Assembly (NCBI GenBank): GCA_030267965.1 | Contig: BRYA01000066.1 | Span: 1 to 64,000 of the forward strand | Direction: 5' to 3' | DNA from: Triparma columacea | Lineage: Eukaryota > Sar > Bolidophyceae > Parmales > Triparmaceae | DNA: 64,000 nucleotides | Shown: in pieces, positions 1 through 9,556 of the stretch | Numbering within the stretch: the stretch's first letter is position 1 | Layout of the letters: every line of letters begins with the position of its first letter | The notes under the pieces: model-generated | Databases searched by the model: none | The model's input: only the letters and a program-made list of their open reading frames with translations | Told to the model about the DNA's origin: nothing | Translations under genes and position numbers: made by a program

Positions 1-1405
1 CGGCTTCGCATCCTGTACATGTTGGCGCTGCCTCCCCAGAGTATTTGCCGGCTTCACATCCTGTGGTTTTTCACGTTTTTTCTTTTGTTAGATATTTTGT
101 CTTTGGCGTGTGACTCGTTTTTTCCCCACCCCCTTGACCCCTAGGACCCCCCTCGTACCCCCTCCGAAAATCTAAGAACCCCCGGTTCTCAAGAAGAAAC
201 AAACTTACCTTGACATGTCGATTCTGACGTAGCTGCAGTTGTGGACGAGTATTTGCCTGCTGCGCATCCTGTGGTTTTGGTGTTTTTTCTTGTGTTAGAT
301 ATTTTGTGTGTGCATGACTTGTTATTTTTCTACCCCCTTGACCCCTCGGACCCCCCTCGGACCCTCCCTTGGACGGACCCCCCTCCGAGAATCGAAGAAA
401 CCCCGCTTCTCGAGAAGAAACAAACTTGGACGGACCCCCCCCTCGAGAAGAAACAAACGTACCTTTGCATGGGTTTCCTCCTTGGACATATTCTCCAGTT
501 CCCTCCATGTACCTACCGGAAGGGCAGCCCGTGCATTGGGTCGTGGATAAGGAAGATCCGGAATATCCTGAATATGAAAACATAGACGAAAAGGAAGTAC
601 ATGCACATACGTTCCATCCTGAGATATCCTGATTGAAGTTGGAGGCGTAGTTAAACATGGATGACATAGAAGTAACCTGGGAAGTGTCCCATCCTGAGAT
701 ATCCTGATTGAAGTTGTCGGCGGAGTAAAACATGGAAGACATAGAAGTAACCTGGGAAGTGTCCCATCCTGAGATATCCTGATTGAAGTTGGAGTTGTAC
801 CCAAACATGTATGACATAGAAGTAACCTGGGAGGTATCCCATCCTGAGATATCCTGATTGAAGTTGGAGGCGTACCTAAACATGGAAGACATAGAAGTAA
901 CCTGGGACGTATCCCATCCTGAGATATCCTGATTGAAGTTGTCGGCGGAGTAAAACATGTATGACATAGAAGTAACCTGGGACGTATCCCATCCTGAGAT
1001 ATCCTGATTGAAGTTGTCGGCGCTCAAAAACATCCTCGACATAGAAGTAACCTGGGAAGTTTCCCATCCTGAGATATCCTGATTGAAGTTGTTGGCGCTC
1101 CTAAACATGTATGACATAGAAGTAACCTGGGATGTATCCCATCCTGAGATATCCTCATTGAATTGTTGGTACTCGGAACATAAACTACCACAATCACAAT
1201 CTCCGATGTTATAACCACAAAACAGGTACGACATGTCGGTGATCAAGGAGGTATCCCAATTGTTAATGGGACCCTTGTCTGAAGATCCAGTAAGGTGAGA
1301 ATCGATGGCATCCTTCAATGCTTGTTTGGTGGTAGGTTTGAATCCAAGGACGATCCCTGGCAAGAGAGCCAGGATGAAGAAGAGCGAAGAAGAGCAGGTT
1401 ATCAT
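1..1405 (-). CDS. Secreted BspA-like (DUF285) repeat protein with Cys-rich tail, 3' end beyond window
   Basis: Exons on the minus strand: 1405-463, 268-209, 60-1 (continues past the left edge). The ATG at 1405 starts a signal peptide ([21 protein letters not shown]). Nine 25-residue BspA/DUF285 units follow, with core [16 protein letters not shown]; the first ([15 protein letters not shown]) is degenerate. The last unit leads into Cys-rich GCxxGKY repeats of the ephrin-receptor/TNFR-like type. The introns (462-269 and 208-61) have GTACGT and GTAAGT donors and CCACAG acceptors; both splice in phase 1, so the Cys-rich repeats continue in frame ([11 protein letters not shown], then GCEAGKYSG). 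Each small exon encodes one Cys-rich unit. DUF285 proteins are surface or secreted solenoids in bacteria and some protists; the ligand here is unknown. Reading straight through the introns gives a false 444-residue ORF. Confidence 0.8.
463..1250 (-). repeat. Tandem 75-bp coding repeat (BspA/DUF285 units)
   Basis: Eight near-identical 75-bp units plus a degenerate first one, each encoding 25 residues around [13 protein letters not shown]. Nucleotide identity is high, which implies recent expansion or gene conversion. Confidence 0.85.
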
Positions 1406-1987
1406 TTTATGGTGGAGTTAGGCCTTAAATGGAGAGGTAGGAGGAGGCAAGGGTTCGAGAAGGTCCAAGGAAATTTAGAAGTATCTCCAAGCAGTGGGGG
1501 GTATGGGGTACGTGGGGGATACCGGTGAAAGATAGGGGTAAGTATGTGGTAGGTATGGGTGAGTGTGTAGTTGTGTAGTTGAAATGCAGAAGTTGTGTAG
1601 TTCAGTTCGTTGTGTTTCGCTCGAAGGCTCAAACCGACTTCGTCCGAACTTCCGCTTTGAACTTTGGGAAAAAAGATCAAAATATCGGTCCGGTCCGGTC
1701 CTGGTCTTTTTTGGGACCGGACCGGACCAACCGATATTTTTCAGACGGTCCTTATGGTCCTTTACGGACCACTCAGAATGGTCCTTTCTTGGTCCTTTTT
1801 GTCCTTTTTTTTTGTCTTTTTTGCTGAATTCACGCCGGCGAGGACCAGTAAGTACCGGTAAGGACCAGGACCGGACCGGACCGGACCGGACCATAAAAAA
1901 TACTCACACGCCAGGACTGGACCAAACCAAACTCCAAAAAAATGTATGGAACGAAACCCATCCTACAATCTGCCCAAATTTCTTCCC
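1406..1987. other. Divergent intergenic region with GGTCC repeat cluster
   Basis: This 582-bp gap lies between the BspA gene (-) and the acyl-CoA dehydrogenase gene (+). No convincing coding exon was found. It is dominated from about 1678 by the GGTCC/GGACC cluster listed separately; the rest is low-complexity DNA rich in GTGGG and GTATG. Promoters of both genes should lie here, but no TATA box or other motif is clear. Confidence 0.5.
1680..1930. repeat. GGTCC/GGACC palindromic repeat cluster
   Basis: Positions 1680-1701 (aaatatcggt followed by three GGTCC-type units) are mirrored by 1714-1740 (three GGACC units followed by accgatattt), giving a hairpin with a loop of about 12 nt. Scattered GGTCCTTT units follow to about 1800, and a second run of five GGACC units lies at about 1865-1893, ending near CACACGCCAGGACTGG. 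Confidence 0.75.
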
Positions 1988-3860
1988 ATGTTGTTATCTC
2001 GTTTCCTCCGTTCTAGTGTACCCCGCGTTGCCTCTCGTCGGTGTTATACTAGCTATGATAGTTTACCTGGTGAGTGTGTTGTATTGATTTGGTATTGATT
2101 AAAAAATGAGGAAAATAAAAAAGGAGAGGGTCAGCAGGTGTCGAGGAAGGAGTGAAAGTCTCTCACTTTTTGCTCAAATATCCGTCATTTGGGTGTATGT
2201 AGGGGTATGTGGGTGTATGTGGGGTGTGTAGTGGTATTTGGGTGTATTTTAGTGTAAATAGACGCATATAAACACATATACAAACTACTACAACTAACTT
2301 CACCCGATCTCTCCCCAACTTCATCTCCAAATTCATCTCCAAATTCATCCCTCAAACACACTAACCACACAAACACACTAACACACTACCCACACAACTA
2401 CACAGAGGAACACCAAATGATCTACTCCATGTGCAGGAACTTTGCAGACACAGAGCTTGCCCCAAATGCCTCTACTTGGGATAAGAATCACGCTTATCCC
2501 TCCTCCGCAGTTTCCCAGCTCGGCGATCTCGGTCTAATGGGTATATCCGTCGAGTCAGACTACGGTGGCGCCGGTCTCGACTACTTAGCGTACGCCATAG
2601 CGATGGAGGAGGTCAGCAGGGGGTGCGCGAGCACGGGGGTTATCATGAGCGTGCAGAACTCACTTTATGGGGGACCTGTGCAGAAATTCGGGACGCACGA
2701 ACAGGTGAGAAGAGGGGGTGGGGGGGTTGATGAGCAGGGTGGACAATACAAGCAGGGTGGACAATATGAGCAGGGTGGACAATATGAGCAGGGTGGACAA
2801 TACGAGCAGGGTGGATAATACTCGTTAGTTATTACAATGCTCATCATTACAAATGGTTTACTGACACAAACCACCCTTTCCCCCCCCCCTCTCCCCCTCT
2901 CCCCCCCCACTTAGAAAGAGAAGTACCTAACTCCCTTTGCCACCGGTTCTTCCATCGGTTGTTTCGGTCTTTCCGAGCCCGGGAACGGTTCCGACGCCGG
3001 CGCCGCCTCCACCACCGCCGTCAAGAACGGGGACGGTACCTACACCCTAAACGGTACAAAGGCCTGGATAACAAACGCCCACGACGCTTCCGTCGCCGTC
3101 GTATTCGCAACAACCGACAAGTCCCTCAAACACAAGGGCATCTCAGCGTTCCTAGTTGACACGGGAAGCGATGGATTCAGCTTGGGGGAGAAGGAGGACA
3201 AGCTCGGGATAAGGGCGAGCAGCACGGGGAACCTTATCATGGAGGACGTTATTGTGCCGGGGGAGAACCTACTAGGGGAGGAGGGGATGGGATTCAAGAT
3301 CGGTGAGTTGTGAAGAGGGGACCTTTTTTTTTAAGAGGAGCAAGCGTTTTATGTACTAAGCCCACCCCTTCCCCCCCCACCCCCCCCCCCAAACACACAC
3401 ACACGCACACACAGCCATGATGACCCTCGACGCCGGCCGCATCGGCATTGCAGGTCAGGCTCTCGGCATCGCCTCCGCCTCAATCGACTGCGCCGTAAAG
3501 TACGCCCTCGATCGTAACGCGTTCGGCTCCCCCATCTCCAAGCTCCAGTCAATCCAGAACATGATATCAAAGATGTCCGTAGCCCGGGACTCCGCCCGGC
3601 TCCTGACCTGGAGGGCCGCCGAGCTGAAGGACAGGGGTATGCCGTACACGAAGGAGGCAGCGATGGCGAAGCTGGCGGCGAGCGAGGCGGCGACGATGTG
3701 CTCGCACCAGGCTATACAGGTGCTGGGGGGAATGGGGTTCGTTACGGACATGCCGGCGGAGAGACATTATAGGGACGCGAGGATTACGGAGATTTATGAA
3801 GGTACGAGTGAGGTTCAACATTTGGTTATTGCGGGGAATGTTTTTAAGGAGTACCAGTAG
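1988..3860 (+). CDS. ACADS: Short-chain acyl-CoA dehydrogenase, mitochondrial
   Basis: Exons 1988-2069, 2406-2704, 2915-3302, 3415-3860; 404 residues in one continuous frame. The first exon ([18 protein letters not shown]) is an Arg-rich mitochondrial presequence and joins to [18 protein letters not shown]. The mature enzyme carries the SCAD signatures [54 protein letters not shown] and the C-terminal catalytic Glu of IYEGTSE (about E385). It matches short-chain (butyryl) dehydrogenases more closely than isovaleryl or medium-chain types. Known role: FAD-dependent alpha,beta-dehydrogenation of short acyl-CoA in mitochondrial beta-oxidation, passing electrons to ETF. Intron 2 holds an 18-bp minisatellite; intron 3 ends in a C-rich, CA-rich tract. 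Confidence 0.93.
2732..2820 (+). repeat. 18-bp minisatellite inside an intron
   Basis: About five copies of gagcagggtggacaatat lie within intron 2 (2705-2914) of the acyl-CoA dehydrogenase gene. Read through, they give a spurious QGGQYE repeat in frame with the upstream exon. Confidence 0.85.
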
Positions 3861-4073
3861 ACTGGGGAGGGATTAGGCGAAGGGAGTACTAGAGGGGGGG
3901 GATTTTGGGGGGGGGGGGGGGGGATGAGGGGCGGTGAAATTGGATTTGCCTAAAGTAAACTAAATCTTCCAAAGATAAAAAATACAAGGGTAAATTTATC
4001 AGCATTGACAAAAAGAGAGGAGGACTTGAAAAGCTTTCTGTCAGCTTGCCTTGTCTTCTTGTATTATAGGCCA

Positions 4074-7000
4074 ATGAGCGCCTTGGCCGCTGACGGTTCC
4101 GCGCAGTACAGCTACGCCTCACTTTTGAGTATGACCAACTCCTTCAGCGTCCAGAACAAGATAGGAAGGGGTGGGTCTGGCGATGTCTACCTTGGCCGAA
4201 TTGGAAGTTCTCAAGTAGCCATCAAGGTCATTAGGACTATCCAAGGGGTGCAGGTTGACGATACTGAGTTCAGGAGGGAGCTCAGCGTGCTGAGCATGTG
4301 CAGGCATGAGAACGTTGTCCCCTTGTTGGGGTCTTCAAGCGAACCTGGAAATCCTCATTGTTTGGTATACCGGTACATGCCAGGCGGAAGTTTGGCTGAT
4401 AGGCTTCTCCCGTCCAGTACCAAACCTCCCCTGACGGCATCGGAGAGGATTGACATCGCAGTAGGTGTCGCCTTGGGTTTACATTATCTTCACCAACCTG
4501 ATAGGGAAAGGAACAAGCCAAGCATCTTCCACAGGGACGTCAAGAGTGCTAACATTCTGCTCGACGCCGATGGATACGCCAAGATAGCCGATGCGGGAAT
4601 CGCGAGGGAGGCGGATTCCAGCGTCACCATGACAGGAGGCATGGGAACATCAGGTTACATAGATCCTGAGTACTTTGAAACGGGGGATTTCACAACGACG
4701 AGCGATGTCTTCTCTTACGGGGTCGTTCTTCTCGAGCTACTTACGGGGTTGCAGGCCTTTGACAGCACTCAGAACGGTAGGAACAAGAAACTCTTCCAGA
4801 GAGTGAAGAGGACAGTCGTGCCCGCAGACGCTAGAGCTGGATTCGACGAGGCGCGGGAGACGCTGCTGAAGGACCTTGCGATGGAGTGCACGGCCGAGGA
4901 CATCGAGGAGAGGCCGGGCTTGGAGGACTGTATCGCGAGGCTCATAGGTGAAGTCAGGGAGGCAGAGCCAGACGTTGTTCTTCCTCCTCCAGCACCAGCA
5001 CCGGCACCTGCTCCGCGTGTCAGGGAGGTGAGTACTGGGAGTAGATCGACGTAACTTTATTGTTTATGCTAACCCAGCTCCTTACTCCCGTTCATACTCT
5101 TTCCCTTTCACGTAGTGCGTTGTTTGCATGGACGCGCCACCGAGAACTCGTTTCTCACCGTGCATGCATTCTGCTTGCTGCGAGAGTTGCGCTGGGGAGC
5201 TCGTGCAAAGGGCGTCAAGTCCGAGGTGCCCCATTTGTAGGGAGAGAGTTCAAAGCTTTGAGGTCGGAGATTTCATTGACACTTCAGGTACACCAATGGA
5301 GGTAGGAGGTGGAGGAGGAAGGAGTAACGGAGGAGGCGAAGGTGTGAGGCCACCAGATGAGAGGTATGTCGAACAGCTCGTTCCAAGTGGCGGAACGGTG
5401 TCTCGCGGAGGCAGAACTTTAGATGCGAGGAACTTAAGTTGCATCAAGACGTTGACTGGGCACACGAATGAGGTCAATGGCGTTGCGATTGCTGGTGATG
5501 TGCTAGCGTCAGGTTCTGATGACGAGACGGTGAAGGTGTGGCAGATATCTACAGGATCATGCATCAAGACATTGACGGGGCACACAGATGCTGTCTATAG
5601 CGTTGCGATTGCTGGTGATTTGGTAGTGTCAGGATCTGATGACGGTACGGTGAAGGTGTGGCAGATATCTACAGGATCATGCATCAAGACATTGACGGGG
5701 CACACGGGTGGTGTCAGTAGCCTTGCGATTGATGGTGATGTGGTAGTGTCAGGTTCTGGTGACAGGACGGTGAAGGTGTGGCAGATATCTACAGGATCAT
5801 GCATCAAGACATTGAGGGGCCACACGCGTGGTGTCAATAGCGTTGCGATTGCTGGTGATTTGGTAGTGTCAGGTTCTGAGAACGGGCCGGTGAAGGTATG
5901 GCAGATATCTACAGGATCATGCATCAAGACATTGACGGGGCACACGGATATGGTCGATAGCGTTGCGATTGCTGGTGATGTGGTAGTGTCAGGTTCTGAT
6001 GACGGTACGGTGAAGGTGTGGCAGATATCTACAGGATCATGCATCAAGACATTGACTGGGCACACGATGCCTGTCCTTAGCGTTGCGATTGCTGGTGATG
6101 TGGTTTTGTCAGGTTCTGGTGACAGGACGGTGAAGGTGTGGCAGATATCTACAGGATCATGCATCAAGACATTGACGGGGCACACGGATTATGTCAGTAG
6201 CGTTGCGATTGCTGGTGATTTGGTAGTGTCAGGTTCTTATGACATGACGGTGAAGGTGTGGAGCACAGATGAGAGGTATGTCGAACAGCTCGTTCCAAGT
6301 GGCAGAACGGTGTCTCGCGGAGGCAGAACGGTGTCTCGCGGAGGCAGAACTTTAGATGCGAGGAACTTAAGTTGCATCAAGACATTGACGGGGCACGCGC
6401 GTGATGTCTATAGCGTTGCGATTGCTGGTGATGTGGTAGTGTCAGGTTCTAATGACAAGACTGTGAAGGTGTGGCAGACATCTACAGGATCATGCATCAA
6501 GATATTGACTGGGCACACGGAAGGTGTCAGTAGCGTTGCGATTGCTGGTGATGTGGTAGTATCAGGTTCTGATGATAGGACGGTGAAGGTGTGGCAGATA
6601 TCTACAGGATCATGCATCAAGACATTGACTGGGCACACGAGTTATGTCACAAGCGTTGCGATTGCTGGTGATGTGGTAGTGGCAGGTTCTTGGGACAAGA
6701 CGGTGAAGGTGTGGCAGATATTTACAGGATCATGCATCAAGACATTGACTGGGCACACTGGTGCTGTCACTAGCGTTGCAATTGCTGGTGATGTGGCAGT
6801 GTCAGGTTCTTGGGACGGTACGGTGAAGGTGTGGATATCTGCAGGATCATGCATAAAGACATTGACTGGGCACACTGGTGCTGTCAACAGCGTTGCGATT
6901 GCTGGTGATTTGGTAGTGTCAGTCTCTTCTGATGAGACGGTGAAGGTGTGGCAGATATCTACAGGATCATGCATCAAGACATTGACTGGGCACACGGATA

Positions 7001-8286
7001 CTGTCTTTAGCGTTGCGATTGCTGGTGATTTGGTAGTGTCAGGTTCTGATGACGGTACGGTGAAGGTGTGGCAGATATCTACAGGATCGTGCATCAAGAC
7101 ATTGACTGGGCACACGGATACTGTCCGTAGCGTTGCAATTGCTGGTGATGTGGTAGTGTCAGGATCTGATGACAAGTCAGTGAAGGTGTGGAGCACAGAT
7201 GAGAGGTATGTCGGACAGCTCGTTCCAAGTGGAGGAGGAGGTGGAGTTGGAGGAGGAGGTGGAGGAGGAGGTGGAGGAGGAGGTGGAGGAGGAGGTAGAG
7301 GAGGAGATGGAGGAGGAGGTGGAGGAGGTGGCGAAGGTGTGAGGCCACCAGATGAGAGGTATGTCGAACAGCCCGTTCCAAGTGGCGGAACAGTTTCTCG
7401 GGGAGGCAGATTTTTAGATGCTATCGATGCGAGTGTCGACACGAGGAACTTAAGTTGCATCAAGACATTGACGGGGCACACGCGTGATGTCTATAGCGTT
7501 GCGATTGCTGGTGATGTGGTAGTGTCAGGTTCTAATGACCATATGGTGAAGGTGTGGCAGATATCTACAGGATCATGCATCAAGACACTGACTGGGCACA
7601 TAAATTGTGTCGGTAGCGTTGCGATTGCTGGTGATGTGGTAGTGTCAGGTTCTAATGACGCGACGGTGAAGGTGTGGCAGATATCTACAGGATCATGTAT
7701 CAAGACATTGAGGGGGCACATGAATGCTGTCTTTAGCGTTGCGATTGCTGGTGATGTGGTAGTGACAGGTTCTTGGGATGCGACAGTGAAGGTGTGGCAG
7801 ATATCTACAGGATCATGCATCAAGACATTGACTGGGCACACGAGTTATGTCAATGGTGTTGCGATTGCTGGTGATGTGATAGTGTCAGGTTCTAATGACA
7901 AGACGGTGAAGGTGTGGCAGATATCTACAGGATCATGCATCAAGACATTGACGGGGCACACGAATTATGTCCGTAGCGTTGCGATTGCTGGTGATGTGGT
8001 AGTGTCAGCATCTTTGGACGCGACGGTGAAGGTGTGGCAGATATCTACAGGATCATGCATCAAGACATTGACTGGGCACACGGATGGTGTCACTAGCGTT
8101 GCAATTGCTGGTGATGTGGTAGTGTCAGGTTCTGGTGACGCGACGGTGAAGGTGTGGCAGATATCTGCAGGATCATGCATCAAGACATTGAGGGGGCACA
8201 CGGATTGGGTCTTTAGCGTTGCGATTGCTGGCGATGTGGTAGTGTCAGGATCTGATGACGAGTCGGTGAAGGTGTGGAGCATATAG
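4074..8286 (+). CDS. Receptor-like kinase / RING finger / 21-repeat WD40 fusion protein
   Basis: Exons 4074-5027 and 5116-8286; 1374 residues. The in-frame codon at 4005 is TTG, so the ATG at 4074 is chosen. Residues about 25-290 form an RLK/Pelle-type kinase: glycine loop GRGGSGDVYLG (31-41), VAIK (K51), HRDVKSAN (153-160), DAG instead of DFG (173-175) and GYIDPEYF. After a Pro/Ala linker the spliced junction RE|CVVCMDAPP opens a C3HC4 RING (C319, C322, C334, H336, C339, C343, C356, C359). The rest is 21 WD40 repeats of 40 residues in three groups of seven, separated by DERYVEQLVPSGGTVSRGG linkers, one of which carries poly-Gly. Inferred: kinase plus E3 ligase output coupled to three seven-bladed propellers that recognise ligands. 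The kinase keeps Lys, Asp and Asp and is probably active. I know of no standard family with this domain order. Confidence 0.82.
5437..8283 (+). repeat. 21 near-identical 120-bp WD40 units (3 blocks of 7)
   Basis: Block 1 is about 5437-6261, block 2 about 6370-7191, block 3 about 7453-8283. Each 120-bp unit encodes SCIKTLTGHT-xx-V-x-SVAIAGD and VVVSGS-xDx-TVKVWQISTG. Framework positions are almost invariant; residues 11, 12, 14, 28 and 30 of the unit differ from repeat to repeat. The linkers between blocks are also duplicated. Confidence 0.92.
7228..7340 (+). repeat. GGAGGAGGT minisatellite encoding a poly-Gly linker
   Basis: Imperfect ggaggaggt units between WD40 blocks 2 and 3 encode an uninterrupted Gly-rich hinge with occasional Val, Arg and Asp. 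It probably makes a flexible spacer between propellers. Confidence 0.8.
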
Positions 8287-8422
8287 TCGTCCCTACTCAA
8301 GATGTAGTTGCTTGAACAAACAACTTATCACGTTTCGCTACTGACATCTCTGTGTATTTAATTCCCTGTTACTCCTCATTGTTCGAAGGGTTATTTCTAG
8401 GTCTTTGATTTTTTTTGTCGTG

Positions 8423-8476
8423 GCGTGCTCTGTATCCCGGGACAGGGCCCGAGGGCCTGTCGGGATGGGCGCACGC
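8423..8476 (+). other. Strong imperfect hairpin, possible structured UTR or small RNA
   Basis: GCGTGC (8423-8428) pairs with GCACGC (8471-8476), and ATCCCG..ACAGG..CC (8434-8449) pairs with GGCCTGTCGGGAT (8454-8466). It lies 137 nt past the WD40 gene stop and 92 nt before the next ATG, so it could sit in a 3' UTR or a 5' UTR. No tRNA or known RNA family was recognised. Confidence 0.4.
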
Positions 8477-8568
8477 TTTACTTTCCAATCAGATTCACTT
8501 AGCCAAAAGTGCCTGTCTCCCTCTAAAAAGGTTCATTTTCCCTGACCTAATTTTCTCATTTCTTAGCT

Positions 8569-9456
8569 ATGACTTTTCTCTCAATTCCAGTCGTTGTCAT
8601 AATCAGTGTTGTAATGAGTGTTTCAAGTTTTAATCTTCCTTCAAGATTAGTGTTTAAAAATCGTTATAACGTAGATAGAACTGAAATAATTCCAATCTTT
8701 CGAAACATCGGTGGATTTCACTCAAAAACTCTTCCAAAAACTCTTCCAAAAACTACTTCAACGTCAACAACAACAACTGTACTTCGTTTAACAGCAGATG
8801 CTGGTGCTGATGACGTTGTTGATGACTCGAATGATGACGTTAATGATGATATTATTGATACAAGCTCAAATACCCCATCCACAACTACTAATACCAACGC
8901 TGCCGCCACCAATGCTGCCGCCACCACCGCTGCCACCCCCACCACCACCAACAACAGCAACAATATCGAAGAAGACGCTTTAAATTCCTTCAAAGCTCTA
9001 ACAACAAATCAAGACAATGCAGACAAAGATGCAAACAAAGATGCTAAGGAAGTGTACACGTTCACTCCTCCCCCCACCCCTCCTCCTCCTTCCCTCCTCC
9101 TCTCCCTGACGAGTGTAGAATCACAGGATGTTTCAAAGGAGTCTTCAAAAGGAGTCAAATCGTTCAAGTTACCCCTACTAGGTACCCTTCCCTTGGACGG
9201 TTCTTTGCTCCTCGCTGTTCCAGCAGCTGTGATCGGTGTGCTAGGTGTGCTCACCGCTCTGTACGTAGCAATCAACTCAGCGGACGAACTTGGAACTGCC
9301 CTCAAATCAACTAACCTATCACCGGCTGAAAAAAGGAGGGCTGACGTTAAGGGGGGGGACAAAGTATGCAGAGGGTTGTGCTACGACCAGGACGAGGACT
9401 TGGAGCAAAAGGCAAAGAGGATTAAGGAAAGGGGGGTCCTTGAGATATTCTTTTAA
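8569..9456 (+). CDS. Single-pass membrane protein with plastid-type leader, function unknown
   Basis: Single exon, 295 residues. The N terminus (MTFLSIPVVVIISVVMSVSS then FNLPSRLVF) is a signal peptide followed directly by Phe and basic residues, as in heterokont bipartite plastid leaders. A Thr/Asn/Ala/Asp-rich low-complexity stretch follows (about residues 60-160), then a Pro-rich segment, one transmembrane helix (about 225-250, LLLAVPAAVIGVLGVLTALYVA) and a charged C terminus ending IKERGVLEIFF. No known domain was recognised. Plastid location is inferred from the leader alone; a secretory or ER protein is the alternative. Confidence 0.65.
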   Translation: MTFLSIPVVVIISVVMSVSSFNLPSRLVFKNRYNVDRTEIIPIFRNIGGFHSKTLPKTLPKTTSTSTTTTVLRLTADAGADDVVDDSNDDVNDDIIDTSSNTPSTTTNTNAAATNAAATTAATPTTTNNSNNIEEDALNSFKALTTNQDNADKDANKDAKEVYTFTPPPTPPPPSLLLSLTSVESQDVSKESSKGVKSFKLPLLGTLPLDGSLLLAVPAAVIGVLGVLTALYVAINSADELGTALKSTNLSPAEKRRADVKGGDKVCRGLCYDQDEDLEQKAKRIKERGVLEIFF

Positions 9457-9556
9457 TAAACCGACGTGAAGTTTTCCCTCTTTTCCAACCTGTAGCTTTA
9501 CTATAATGTTGTATCCGGCCCCCTCCCCTCCTTCATTCCATCCATCCATCCATCAT

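Noticed and set aside
322..1218. Several minus-strand frames inside the BspA repeats
   Set aside because: They are out-of-frame copies of the 75-bp repeat; the signal-peptide frame carries the DUF285 motif.
1563..2087. 174-codon ORF through the GGTCC cluster
   Set aside because: Coding is produced by the repeat; only its last part overlaps the true first exon of SCAD, in another frame.
4005..4073. N-terminal extension of the kinase
   Set aside because: The codon at 4005 is TTG, and the stretch lacks coding character; the ATG at 4074 is preferred.
5437..8283. CRISPR-like regular repeats
   Set aside because: The 120-bp period is an in-frame WD40 coding unit in a eukaryotic gene, with no unique spacers.
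5250..8300. Long minus-strand ORFs with repeated CPVNVLMHDPVDICHTFTV
   Set aside because: Antisense shadow of the WD40 repeats; stops are missing only because the repeat lacks them in that frame.
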